Shown: positions 1-7,805 of the stretch, piece after piece | How the letters are laid out: every line of letters begins with the position of its first letter | Numbering within the stretch: the first letter of the stretch is position 1 | Assembly: GCA_029942245.1 (NCBI GenBank) | Contig: JAOZTN010000028.1 | Span: 1-33,050 of the forward strand | Direction: 5' to 3' | Length of the DNA: 33,050 nucleotides | DNA from: B18-G4 sp003648575 | Lineage (GTDB): Bacteria; Bacteroidota; Bacteroidia; Bacteroidales; B18-G4 | Translations under genes and position numbers: made by a program | Notes under the pieces: generated by a model | Databases searched by the model: none | Told to the model about the DNA's origin: nothing | What the model saw: the letters and a program-made list of their open reading frames with translations, nothing else

Positions 1-711
1 GTTCAAACTGAGGGCAAACGTGATGTTCAGCGAAAAATTTATTTTTATAACCTTGATGTAATTATTTCGGTTGGATATAGGGTGAAATCACATCGGGGTA
101 CACAATTTCGTATTTGGGCAACCAAACAACTTCGGGAATATTTAATAAAAGGCTTTATTCTGAATGATGAAAAACTTAAAGAAATAGGTCACGCCAACCA
201 ATACTTCGATGAACTGCTTGAAAGAATCAGGGATATTCGCAGTTCTGAGAAAATATTTTATGCAAAAATCAAAGACATTTATACTACCGCCATTGACTAT
301 AACCCAAATACCGAAGAAAGTCAACTATTTTTCAAAACCGTCCAAAATAAAATGCACTGGGCTATACATGGGCACACAGCATCAGAAATTGTATATCAAC
401 GGGCAAATTCTGAAGAACAAAATATGGGATTAACCACATGGAAAAATGCACCACAAGGGAAAATCCGTAAAACTGATATTTCGATTGCAAAAAATTATCT
501 AACAGAAGATGAACTAAAAGATCTTAACCTGATTGTTGACCAATATCTGTCATTTGCTGAACTACAAGCCCGAAATCGCAAATCTATGTACATGACAGAC
601 TGGATAAAGAAGCTTAACGATTTTATGACATTAAATGAGAAAGAAATACTTGAGCATGCAGGACAGATTTCTGCAAAAATGGCAAAATTTATAATGAATA
701 CCCTGAATTGA
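1..711 (+). CDS. RhuM family protein, 5'-truncated by window edge
   Basis: The frame is open from base 1 to a TGA at 709-711, giving at least 236 residues with no start in the window; the GTG at 82 is internal and not a real start. The early residues contain YNLDVIISVGYRV followed by SHRGTQFRIWAT and a KEYL-like stretch (LREYLIKGF), which is the conserved core of the RhuM family, named after a gene in Salmonella pathogenicity island 3. The family is usually about 330 residues, so roughly the first 90 are missing. The biochemical function of RhuM is not established; homologues are common in accessory regions next to restriction-modification and other variable genes, so the region to the left may be an accessory island. 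It runs convergently towards the suf operon, separated by a repeat-filled spacer. Confidence 0.85.
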   Translation, partial: VQTEGKRDVQRKIYFYNLDVIISVGYRVKSHRGTQFRIWATKQLREYLIKGFILNDEKLKEIGHANQYFDELLERIRDIRSSEKIFYAKIKDIYTTAIDYNPNTEESQLFFKTVQNKMHWAIHGHTASEIVYQRANSEEQNMGLTTWKNAPQGKIRKTDISIAKNYLTEDELKDLNLIVDQYLSFAELQARNRKSMYMTDWIKKLNDFMTLNEKEILEHAGQISAKMAKFIMNTLN

Positions 712-734
712 TTGAGGAATATTTTGAATAACCC

Positions 735-800
735 AACACTCAAAATTCCAATTAATTTAAAACTCAAAACTTAAAACTCAAAACCAATCCAACACCCAAA
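735..800. repeat. Degenerate 7-bp tandem repeat tract between convergent genes
   Basis: Heptamers in register include AAAACTC (759-765), AAAACTT (766-772), AAAACTC (773-779) and AAAACCA (780-786), with weaker units on both sides (AACACTC 735-741, AAAATTC 742-748). The tract fills nearly the whole spacer between the RhuM stop and the sufT stop. No hairpin terminator is visible here. It is one of several heptad tracts in this window. Confidence 0.6.
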
Positions 801-802
801 AC

Positions 803-1114
803 CTACATCATCCCCAGCTCCAACTTGGCTTCATCCGTGAGCATCTCCATATCCCAGGGTGGTTCAAAAGTGAGCTCAATTTCAACCTCTTTAACTTCTT
901 CAACTTCTTCTGCTTTATACTTGGCTTCCAGGGGCAGGCTTTCCGCAACAGGGCAGTTCGGGCTTGTGAGGGTCATCACAATATGTACCTTCCCTTCTTC
1001 AAGTACATTGATCTCGTAGATCAGTCCGATATCGTAAATGTTCACCGGAATCTCGGGATCGAATACCATTTTCAGCTGCTCAATGATCTTCTTCTCGGTT
1101 TCTTTTTTGCTCAT
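803..1114 (-). CDS. sufT: SufT-like DUF59/MIP18 family Fe-S assembly protein
   Basis: The 103-residue protein is a single MIP18/DUF59 domain. It shows the family landmarks DPEIPVNIYDIGLIY near residue 19, LTSPNCPVAE around the conserved Cys near residue 54, and FEPPW near the C-terminus. Stand-alone DUF59 proteins (SufT) help mature Fe-S proteins in the cytosol and are frequently the last gene of suf operons. It starts 3 nt after the sufE stop, so it is almost surely translated from the same mRNA. The exact role of SufT (carrier or targeting factor) is known only from a few organisms, so the role here is inferred from family and position. PaaD-type proteins share the fold, but no phenylacetate genes are nearby. 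Confidence 0.85.
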   Translation of the reverse strand: MSKKETEKKIIEQLKMVFDPEIPVNIYDIGLIYEINVLEEGKVHIVMTLTSPNCPVAESLPLEAKYKAEEVEEVKEVEIELTFEPPWDMEMLTDEAKLELGMM

Positions 1115-1117
1115 AAT

Positions 1118-1552
1118 TTACTCCCCAGGGTTTTGAGATTTGGTTTTAAATACCAGGGCATAGAGCTTCATCTGCTTGATCATCGACATCAGGCCGTTCG
1201 AACGGGTAGGAGAGAGGTGCTCTTTCAAACCGATCTTATCGATAAATGAAATATCTGCATCAATGATATCCTCTGCCGGTTGCTGGCTGAACACCCTGAT
1301 CAGTAAGTTTATGATGCCTTTGGTGATCACTGCATCGCTATCAGCAGTGAAAACGATCTGGCCGTCGACCATTGCGGCATGTAGCCAAACCCTCGACTGA
1401 CATCCTGAGATCAGGTAGTTTTTGGTCTTAAATTTCTCGTTGATCAAGGGGCAGTTTCTTCCCATGTCGATCAGATGGTTATAGCGATCCATCCAATCTT
1501 CGAAGTAACTGAATTCACTAACAATCTGCTCTTGTATTTCCTGAATGGTCAT
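1118..1552 (-). CDS. sufE: Cysteine desulfuration protein SufE
   Basis: At 144 residues this matches the usual SufE length. SufE accepts persulfide sulfur from SufS and passes it to the SufBCD scaffold, stimulating the desulfurase. The active-site loop LISGCQSRVW is present, with the acceptor cysteine at residue 51, followed by the typical SDAVITKGIINLL segment and, near the C-terminus, HLSPTRSNGL. The gene lies 15 nt downstream of sufS in the same direction and 3 nt upstream of sufT, so all three are likely cotranscribed. SufU, the alternative sulfur acceptor, is absent from the operon, consistent with a SufE-type system. Assignment is secure from motif, length and context. Confidence 0.95.
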   Translation of the reverse strand: MTIQEIQEQIVSEFSYFEDWMDRYNHLIDMGRNCPLINEKFKTKNYLISGCQSRVWLHAAMVDGQIVFTADSDAVITKGIINLLIRVFSQQPAEDIIDADISFIDKIGLKEHLSPTRSNGLMSMIKQMKLYALVFKTKSQNPGE

Positions 1553-1567
1553 TTTTTAGATCTGGTT

Positions 1568-2794
1568 TTATCTAAACATATTTTTTACCTGGTGGATGGC
1601 TTCCACCAGCTGGTCGATTTCTTCTTTGGTATTATAAATGGCAAGGGATGCCCTGATGGTTCCGGGGATGCCGAAGCTATCCATGACCGGTTGGGCACAA
1701 TGATGGCCTGTTCGAACGGCAATTCCAAACTTGTCGATGATCGTTCCGGCATCGTAAGAATGGATATCGTCGATTATGAAGGAAAGCACCCCCGTCTTAT
1801 GAGTGGCAGTCCCATAGATATGCAAGCCATTAATTTCCTGCAAGCGTTTTGTTCCGTAAGCAAGCAGGTCTTTCTCATAGGTGGCAATTTCTTGAATTCC
1901 AATATCTTCCATGTAGGAGATGGCGGTCCCCATGCCAAGCACAGCCTCCACATTGGGTGTTCCTGCTTCGAATTTAAGGGGCAACTCATTAAAGCTTGTT
2001 TCATTCAGGCTGACCCTCTCGACCATCTCACCACCACTTTGATAAGGGGGCATATTTTCAAGATGTTCTTCTTTGGCATACAGAACGCCCACCCCCATAG
2101 GAGCATATATTTTATGCCCCGAAAAGCAATAAAAATCACAGTCCAGATCGTCTACGTCCACCTTCAGATGGGATATGGCCTGGGCGCCATCGATAAGAAC
2201 AGGAATATTTTTTTTATGGGCCAGGCTTATCATTTCCTTCACCGGGTTAATGGTCCCCAGGGTGTTGGAAATATGGGCCACAGCTATCAGCCGTGTCCTG
2301 TCACTAATCATGTCACTGAAAGCAGACAGTTCAACCTCTCCTTTATCATTGAAAGGCACTACCTGTAACTTTGCACCCTTCTCATAGCAAAGCATCTGCC
2401 ATGGAACCAGGTTGCTGTGATGCTCAAGGCCGGTGATGAGTATTTCATCTCCTTCGTTCAGTCTTTTCCTTCCGAAAGTGGAAGCAACGAGGTTAATGGA
2501 TTCGGTCGTTCCTTTGGTAAAAATAACTTCTTCCCTCTTTGGGGCATTGATAAATGCAACAATCTGATCCCGGGTTTCTTCAAAGGCTGTGGTAGCCTCC
2601 TGGCTGAGAAGATGCACCCCTCTGTGGATGTTGCAATTCTCATTCGCATAATAATCCGATATGCGATCGATAACAGCCTGGGGCTTTTGTGTGGTAGCCG
2701 CATTATCGAAGTAGACCAGGGGCTTATCATACACCTTCCTTTTCAGGATGGGAAATTCAGAACGGATCTTATGTATGTCAAATGCCATGGTCAT
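1568..2794 (-). CDS. sufS: Cysteine desulfurase SufS (PLP-dependent)
   Basis: A 408-residue class V aminotransferase-fold enzyme that converts L-cysteine to L-alanine and leaves a persulfide on its active-site cysteine for transfer to SufE. Visible residues: H126 in TGLEHHSN stacking on PLP, D202 in IDGAQ, the Schiff-base lysine K228 in CFSGHKIY, and the catalytic C366 in RTGHHCAQP. The RTGHHCAQP loop without an insertion marks it as the group II (SufS/CsdA) type rather than IscS/NifS. The first Met is followed two codons later by a second (MTMAF); either could start translation. The gene is separated by 66 nt from sufD, a larger gap than elsewhere in the operon apart from that before sufC, and a promoter-like element lies in it. 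Confidence 0.97.
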   Translation of the reverse strand: MTMAFDIHKIRSEFPILKRKVYDKPLVYFDNAATTQKPQAVIDRISDYYANENCNIHRGVHLLSQEATTAFEETRDQIVAFINAPKREEVIFTKGTTESINLVASTFGRKRLNEGDEILITGLEHHSNLVPWQMLCYEKGAKLQVVPFNDKGEVELSAFSDMISDRTRLIAVAHISNTLGTINPVKEMISLAHKKNIPVLIDGAQAISHLKVDVDDLDCDFYCFSGHKIYAPMGVGVLYAKEEHLENMPPYQSGGEMVERVSLNETSFNELPLKFEAGTPNVEAVLGMGTAISYMEDIGIQEIATYEKDLLAYGTKRLQEINGLHIYGTATHKTGVLSFIIDDIHSYDAGTIIDKFGIAVRTGHHCAQPVMDSFGIPGTIRASLAIYNTKEEIDQLVEAIHQVKNMFR

Positions 2795-2808
2795 TTATAT
2801 TATTTGGA

Positions 2809-2841
2809 TAAATATACGATAAACAGGCTCTAAAATGCAAA
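2809..2841 (-). promoter_or_regulatory. Possible internal promoter ahead of sufS
   Basis: On the minus strand a TTTG (2841-2838) is followed after 21 nt by TATATTTA (2816-2809), one base off the Bacteroidetes -7 consensus TAnnTTTG, and then by the sufS start about 15 nt later. Spacing fits the usual 19-21 nt. It could allow sufSET to be transcribed apart from sufBCD. This is a sequence match only, in AT-rich DNA where such matches arise by chance. Confidence 0.35.
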
Positions 2842-2860
2842 AATTAAATTTCTATAAAAC

Positions 2861-4270
2861 CTAAACCTTTGTCATATCGATGTCGAAAAGTATATCCATG
2901 TTTGGCCCTTCACAGTGCAGCGCACAGGTATCGCAGATATGTAGTTCGCCTTTAAGGCGCTTGCGGATCATATCATCCACCCTGACTTTGAGTGCATCTA
3001 TGCTGATCTTATCCACGATCTCACCGGCAAAGGCATAAAGTAGCAGCAGGCGTGCATTGGCTTCACAAATCCCACGTTGGCGCAGATAGAACATGGCTTC
3101 AGGGTCGAGCTGACCTACTGTGGCACCATGTGAGCATTTTACATCATCGGCATATATCTCCAGGAAAGGCATGGCATAGGCCCTGGCAGAATCCGTCATG
3201 AGGATATTCTTATTGTTCTGAAATGCATTGGTTTGCTGAGCGTCTTTTCTCACCAGCACATGTCCGTTAAAAGTAGCGCTGGCTTCATCATCGAGTATGC
3301 CTTTGAAAAGCTCGTTGCTGTAGCAATTCGGCTTGGCATGATCAACAAAAACCTGGTTGTCGACATGCTGTGTTTTATCCATCAGGTAAACACCATAAAT
3401 TTCAGCTGAAGCTCCTTCACCATCCATCACGGTATGTGTGTAATTTCGGATAAGTCCTCCATTCAGGGTGATGGCATTCGACTTCAGGCTGCTGTCTTTC
3501 ATCTGGCGAAACCAGGTAGAATTGATCAGGGTAGACTGGTTGTTGAGGTTCTGAAGCTTATAGTGCTCCAGGTTTGCACCCTCATCGATAAAGACCTCTG
3601 TGACAGAGTTCTTGAACATGGCCTCCTGGTTGGTGGAGTCGTCACAATGCACCATGGTCATCTTAGAGTTCTTGCCCAGGATCACCAGGTTACGGGTTTG
3701 AATGAAAAGCCCTTCCTCCCAGTTGATGATGCTTACCATCTGCATCGGCTTGTCCACAACAACATTGTCGGGCACATAGATGAAAAAGCCATCCTGTGCG
3801 AAGGCGAGGTTCAACGCCTGGAAGGCATCTTTTTCTTTATCGGCATATTTGCTGTAATGTGTTTCGAAGATCTCCGGATATGCTTCCATGGCCGCTGCCA
3901 GACTGCCGGCGATCACACCATTTTCGTGCAGCTGTAGTGGTTCTTTGGTGTCGATGAACCAGCCATTCAATAATGAGATCTGATCTGTCTCGAGCTCGTG
4001 TATATTACACTTGAATATCTGGTCGATACTCAAGTTATCATGGCCGGGGCTGAAGAGGGTTGTATATTTCCTTTTAAGGGTCTCGCTGAGATCAGTATTT
4101 CGCCAGTCTTCAAGCTTATTATGCGGGAAACCAAGCCTGGAGAAGGAAGCAATGGCCTCTTCCCTGGCTTTACCCAATGTTGGATGGTCATGGCGCATGA
4201 TATCTTGCCTGTTCTCGTCGAACAGCTGTTCCATCTTTTCTTTCAACGCTATGGATTCCTTTGTTCCCAT
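2861..4270 (-). CDS. sufD: Fe-S cluster assembly protein SufD
   Basis: SufD pairs with SufB and the ATPase SufC to form the SufBC2D scaffold. The frame is open further upstream, but the ATG at 4270 is chosen because it begins 4 nt after the sufC stop, giving 469 residues (MGTKESIALK start) rather than an overlap of 68 nt into sufC. The beta-helix core and the conserved KCSHGATVGQLD (C379, H381) are visible, followed by the RQRG and LLLYAFAGEIV segments shared with SufB. The C-terminus carries an extra cysteine cluster C446-x2-C449-x3-C453 (ICDTCALHC) and a short acidic tail, not present in the E. coli protein as I remember it. It may bind metal, but this is inference. Confidence 0.95.
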   Translation of the reverse strand: MGTKESIALKEKMEQLFDENRQDIMRHDHPTLGKAREEAIASFSRLGFPHNKLEDWRNTDLSETLKRKYTTLFSPGHDNLSIDQIFKCNIHELETDQISLLNGWFIDTKEPLQLHENGVIAGSLAAAMEAYPEIFETHYSKYADKEKDAFQALNLAFAQDGFFIYVPDNVVVDKPMQMVSIINWEEGLFIQTRNLVILGKNSKMTMVHCDDSTNQEAMFKNSVTEVFIDEGANLEHYKLQNLNNQSTLINSTWFRQMKDSSLKSNAITLNGGLIRNYTHTVMDGEGASAEIYGVYLMDKTQHVDNQVFVDHAKPNCYSNELFKGILDDEASATFNGHVLVRKDAQQTNAFQNNKNILMTDSARAYAMPFLEIYADDVKCSHGATVGQLDPEAMFYLRQRGICEANARLLLLYAFAGEIVDKISIDALKVRVDDMIRKRLKGELHICDTCALHCEGPNMDILFDIDMTKV

Positions 4271-4274
4271 ATGC

Positions 4275-5027
4275 TTATTCCACTTCTTTTTTGATCCAGT
4301 CGTATCCTTTGTTTTCCAATTCGAAGGCCAGCTCTTTTCCACCTGTCATGGCGATCTTGCCATCATAGAGTACATGAACCACGTCGGGCACGATATAGTC
4401 GAGCAGGCGCTGGTAATGCGTGATCACCACAAATGCATTGTCTTTGGTCTTGAGTGATGTTACACCATTGGCAACAACCTTCAGGGCATCAATATCCAAA
4501 CCGGAGTCTGTTTCATCAAGTACTGAAAGGGTCGGCTCAAGCATGGCCATCTGGAAGATCTCATTCCTTTTTTTCTCCCCACCGGAAAAACCCTGGTTCA
4601 CGGAGCGATTGGTCAGCTTTGATTGTATTTCTACCAGTTTCTTTTTCTCTTCCATCTTGGCCAGGAATTCAGAAGCAGAAAGAGGGGTCTCATTCCTGTA
4701 TTCCCTGATCTCATTGAGGGCAGTACGCATAAAATTGGTGATGCTTACCCCGGGTATTTCAACCGGGTACTGAAAACCGAGGAAGATCCCCCGTCGTGCC
4801 CGTTCTTCCGGTGCCATCTCAGTGATGTCGGTTCCCTTGTACAGGATCTTTCCCCTCGTTATATCATATCCTTCTTTACCGGCGATAGCCAGTGCCAAGG
4901 TGCTCTTCCCGGTACCATTCGGTCCCATGATAGCATGGGTCTCTCCGGCATTTACTTCCAGGTTCAGGCCTTTGACAATCTCCTTGCCATCAATCTCAAC
5001 ATGCAAATCTTCAATCTTCAATAACAT
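4275..5027 (-). CDS. sufC: Fe-S assembly ATPase SufC
   Basis: A 250-residue ABC-type ATPase without membrane segments; it powers conformational change of the SufBCD scaffold in the cytosol. Walker A is GPNGTGKS (35-42), the ABC signature is FSGGEKKR (147-154), Walker B is LSVLDE followed by TDSGLD (167-178), and the H-loop histidine is H204 in THYQRLL. The signature FSGGEKKRNEI and the DETDSGLD D-loop are characteristic of SufC rather than transporter ATPases. It stops 4 nt before sufD and starts 59 nt after the sufB stop; the latter spacer holds a heptad repeat tract. Assignment is secure. Confidence 0.98.
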   Translation of the reverse strand: MLLKIEDLHVEIDGKEIVKGLNLEVNAGETHAIMGPNGTGKSTLALAIAGKEGYDITRGKILYKGTDITEMAPEERARRGIFLGFQYPVEIPGVSITNFMRTALNEIREYRNETPLSASEFLAKMEEKKKLVEIQSKLTNRSVNQGFSGGEKKRNEIFQMAMLEPTLSVLDETDSGLDIDALKVVANGVTSLKTKDNAFVVITHYQRLLDYIVPDVVHVLYDGKIAMTGGKELAFELENKGYDWIKKEVE

Positions 5028-5038
5028 ATCTCTATTTT

Positions 5039-5073
5039 GTTACTCGCTACTGGTTTCTTGTTTCTAGTATTAA
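5039..5073. repeat. Degenerate 7-bp repeat tract in the sufB-sufC spacer
   Basis: On the plus strand the heptamers GTTACTC (5039-5045), GCTACTG (5046-5052), GTTTCTT (5053-5059), GTTTCTA (5060-5066) and GTATTAA (5067-5073) follow one another in register. The tract lies inside a transcribed operon spacer, so on the sufBC mRNA it would read as repeats of the complement. Confidence 0.5.
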
Positions 5074-5086
5074 CTCAACACTGATA

Positions 5087-6535
5087 TTATCCCACAGAAC
5101 CTTCTAAGCTGATCGACAATAATTTCTGCGCTTCTACGGCAAATTCCATGGGCAACTTGTTCAGCACTTCCTTTGCATAGCCATTCACAATGAGGCCAAT
5201 GGCGCTCTCGGTATCGATCCCACGCTGGTTGCAATAAAACATCTGGTCCTCTGAGATCTTAGAGGTAGTGGCCTCATGCTCCACGATGGCCGACTGGTTT
5301 TCAGTTTGAATATACGGAAAAGTATGCGCTCCGCATTTGTCGCCTAGCAGCAATGAGTCACACTGTGAAAAATTCCTGGCGCCTTTTGCATTTTTCATAA
5401 TGCGTACAAGGCCACGGTAGCTGTTATTGCTGTGCCCGGCTGAGATGCCTTTGGAAATAATCGTGCTTTTGGTGTTTTTGCCAATATGGATCATCTTAGA
5501 CCCGGTATCTGCCTGCTGGTAGTTGTTGGTTACGGCAACGGAATAGAACTCCCCAACAGAATTATCCCCAAGTAGTATGCAGGAGGGATACTTCCATGTT
5601 ACTGCAGACCCCGTTTCAACCTGGGTCCAGGATATCTTTGAGTTTACCCCTTTGCACATAGCACGCTTGGTCACGAAATTGTAAATTCCGCCTACGCCTT
5701 TTTTATTACCGGGATACCAATTCTGGACGGTCGAATATTTGACCTCTGCATTATCGTGGGCGATAATCTCTACGATGGCAGCATGCAGTTGATTTTCATC
5801 ACGTTGCGGGGCTGTGCAGCCTTCCATATAACTTACGTAGCTTCCTTCCTCGGCTATGATCAAGGTCCTTTCGAATTGCCCTGTATTGGCAGCATTGATA
5901 CGGAAATATGTGGATAATTCAATCGGGCAGCGTACCCCTTTCGGGATGTAGCAGAAAGAACCGTCGCTGAATACAGCTGAGTTCAATGCAGCAAAGTAAT
6001 TATCGGTATAGGGCACTACGGACCCCATATATTTTTTCACCAGCTCAGGATGGTTTTGCAATGCCTCGCTAAATGAGCTGAATATAATGCCGTACTTTTC
6101 CAGTGTTTCACTGAATGTGGTCTTTACAGACACGCTGTCCATGACTGCATCCACCGCCACACCCGAAAGGCGCTTTTGTTCTTCCAGGGATATCCCCAGC
6201 TTTTTAAAGGTCTCCAATAGCTCAGGGTCGACCTCATCGAGGCTTTCCAACTCCGGTTTCTGCTTGGGAGCAGCATAGTAAATGATATCCTGGTAATCGA
6301 TGGGTGGGTAGTTCACATGGGCCCAATCCGGTTCCTCCAGCGTAAGCCAGTGCCGAAATGCCTTCAGCCTGGCTTCCAGCACGAATTCCGGCTCATTTTT
6401 TTTGGCAGAAATAAATCGGATGGTATCTTCATTCAGCCCCCTGGGTGCAGTCTCCATCTCAATATCGGTCACAAAGCCATACTTGTACTCCGATTGCGTT
6501 ACCTCATCTATGATCTTATTCTTGTCTTCTTCCAT
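5087..6535 (-). CDS. sufB: Fe-S cluster scaffold protein SufB
   Basis: At 482 residues this is a full-length SufB, the scaffold subunit on which the cluster is built. The C-terminal block SKISEDQMFYCNQRG holds C435, equivalent to the essential Cys405 of E. coli SufB, and the protein ends with the typical EFAVEAQKLLSISLEGSVG. Other hallmarks are FCYIPKGVRCPIELSTYFRIN (broken here: FCYIPKGVRC then PIELSTYF), YMEGCTAPQRDENQLHAAIVE-type residues 236-256, and QCDSLLLGDKCGAHTFPY. It is the first gene of the operon and is divergent from thiL, with a 226-nt shared upstream region containing promoter-like elements for both directions and a repeat tract. No SufR-type regulator gene is adjacent. Confidence 0.98.
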   Translation of the reverse strand: MEEDKNKIIDEVTQSEYKYGFVTDIEMETAPRGLNEDTIRFISAKKNEPEFVLEARLKAFRHWLTLEEPDWAHVNYPPIDYQDIIYYAAPKQKPELESLDEVDPELLETFKKLGISLEEQKRLSGVAVDAVMDSVSVKTTFSETLEKYGIIFSSFSEALQNHPELVKKYMGSVVPYTDNYFAALNSAVFSDGSFCYIPKGVRCPIELSTYFRINAANTGQFERTLIIAEEGSYVSYMEGCTAPQRDENQLHAAIVEIIAHDNAEVKYSTVQNWYPGNKKGVGGIYNFVTKRAMCKGVNSKISWTQVETGSAVTWKYPSCILLGDNSVGEFYSVAVTNNYQQADTGSKMIHIGKNTKSTIISKGISAGHSNNSYRGLVRIMKNAKGARNFSQCDSLLLGDKCGAHTFPYIQTENQSAIVEHEATTSKISEDQMFYCNQRGIDTESAIGLIVNGYAKEVLNKLPMEFAVEAQKLLSISLEGSVG

Positions 6536-6581
6536 GATAATGAGACCTCTATCTCTCTTCAGATTTCCATAAAACGGATTG

Positions 6582-6608
6582 CAAAGTTAATCTATAATTT
6601 ACAACAAA
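6582..6608 (-). promoter_or_regulatory. Promoter-like element for the suf operon
   Basis: On the minus strand TAACTTTG (6589-6582) matches TAnnTTTG exactly, and TTTG lies upstream at 6608-6605. The 15-nt spacing is shorter than the usual 19-21, so the -33 assignment is weak. The element is about 46 nt upstream of the sufB start. Confidence 0.45.
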
Positions 6609-6681
6609 GGAAGAGAGCTTTTGTTTAGAAGTGTGATGGCAATAAAGAGAAAAGAAAAATTAGAATTGAAATAAGAAAATT

Positions 6682-6723
6682 TTTCTGATTTCTGGTATCG
6701 TTCTTCTGGTATCTGACTTCATC
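6682..6723. repeat. Degenerate 7-bp repeat tract in the sufB-thiL divergent region
   Basis: In-register heptamers TTTCTGA (6682-6688), TTTCTGG (6689-6695), TATCGTT (6696-6702), CTTCTGG (6703-6709), TATCTGA (6710-6716) and CTTCATC (6717-6723). Units one and three to five show a 14-bp superperiod (TTCTGGTATC occurs twice). Confidence 0.5.
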
Positions 6724-6734
6724 CTAATTTTTGG

Positions 6735-6742
6735 TACTTTTG
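6735..6742 (+). promoter_or_regulatory. -7 promoter element of thiL-uvrC
   Basis: TACTTTTG is an exact TAnnTTTG match 19 nt upstream of the thiL ATG, which predicts a leader of about 15 nt. No convincing -33 TTTG is seen at the expected distance, where the repeat tract lies. Confidence 0.5.
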
Positions 6743-6761
6743 ACCTAAAGAATTTTACAGC

Positions 6762-7805
6762 ATGAATGAAGAGAAAAGATCTGAGTTGTCGGACATGGGC
6801 GAATTTGGCTTGATTGACCACCTGACCAAAAATATTAAACTAAAAAATAAAAGCAGCCTGTACGGTGTTGGTGATGATGCAGCGGTTATCTCTTCAGGAG
6901 ATAATCTGACCCTGGTTTCCACCGACCTGCTGGTCGAAGGAGTTCATTTCGACCTGTCGTACATACCTTTGAAACACCTGGGATATAAGGCAGCTATTGT
7001 CAATTTTTCGGATATCTATGCCATGGGCGGAACCCCTGAGCAGATCACAGTTGGCCTGGCGGTATCAAACCGCTATTCACTCGAAGCTATCGATGAGATC
7101 TATAACGGGCTCAAGCAGGCCTGCGATGCTTATGGTGTCGACCTGGTGGGAGGAGATACTACTTCCAGCTTGAGCGGACTATTCCTTTCGATCACAGTGA
7201 TCGGCCGTGCTTCCGAAGATGAGGTCGTTTACAGGAATACAGCAAAAGAACACGACCTGCTCTGCGTAAGTGGCGACCTGGGAGCAGCATATATGGGATT
7301 GCTGGTGCTGGAAAGGGAGAAAAAAGTATTCGAAGTCAACCCGGCGATGCAACCCGACCTTGAAGGTATGGATTATATCCTGGAGCGTCAGCTTAAGCCG
7401 GAAGCCAGGAATGATATCGGGAAAATGCTGAAAGGTGTCGGTATCAGGCCTACATCCATGATCGATATCTCTGACGGGCTGGCATCTGATGTCAAACATC
7501 TCTGTAAAGGTTCCAAACTGGGTTGCCAGATCTATACCGACAAGCTACCCATCGATGCCATGACCATGAGCGTGGCGGCGGAATTCCAGATAGATCCAAA
7601 CACAGCCGTGATGAACGGAGGAGAAGATTATGAGCTGCTGTTTACCATAAAGGCCGATGATTATGAAAAGATCAAGGACATCAGCGGCATCGCTGTAATC
7701 GGACATATGACAGAAGAAGCGGCCGGGATGAATCTCATTAGCCCAGACGGAAAATCCATTTCCATTCAGGCCCAGGGCTGGGACGGGCTGAAGGATAAAT
7801 TATGA
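6762..7805 (+). CDS. thiL: Thiamine-monophosphate kinase ThiL
   Basis: ThiL phosphorylates thiamine monophosphate with ATP to give thiamine diphosphate, the active cofactor, in the cytosol. The 347-residue protein has the family motifs in order: GDDAAVI (37-43), VSTDLLVEGVHFD (52-64), NFSDIYAMGGTP (81-92), GGDTTSS (130-136), ISDGLASD (236-243) and GGEDYELL (286-293), which together cover the two halves of the PurM-like fold and its metal/ATP-binding acidic residues. The family motif order starting with EFGLI at residue 14 means M12 is a possible alternative start, but the ATG at 6762 sits well downstream of a -7 element. Its stop overlaps the uvrC start by 4 nt (ATGA), so the two are translationally coupled. 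Confidence 0.95.
   Translation: MNEEKRSELSDMGEFGLIDHLTKNIKLKNKSSLYGVGDDAAVISSGDNLTLVSTDLLVEGVHFDLSYIPLKHLGYKAAIVNFSDIYAMGGTPEQITVGLAVSNRYSLEAIDEIYNGLKQACDAYGVDLVGGDTTSSLSGLFLSITVIGRASEDEVVYRNTAKEHDLLCVSGDLGAAYMGLLVLEREKKVFEVNPAMQPDLEGMDYILERQLKPEARNDIGKMLKGVGIRPTSMIDISDGLASDVKHLCKGSKLGCQIYTDKLPIDAMTMSVAAEFQIDPNTAVMNGGEDYELLFTIKADDYEKIKDISGIAVIGHMTEEAAGMNLISPDGKSISIQAQGWDGLKDKL

Noticed and set aside
1475..2368. 297-residue plus-strand open frame
   Set aside because: It lies fully antisense to sufS, has no recognisable domain, and is explained by the codon bias of the real gene.
4271..4342. Longer sufD start overlapping sufC by 68 nt
   Set aside because: The extra N-terminal residues are the sufC end read in another frame; the ATG at 4270 gives normal spacing.
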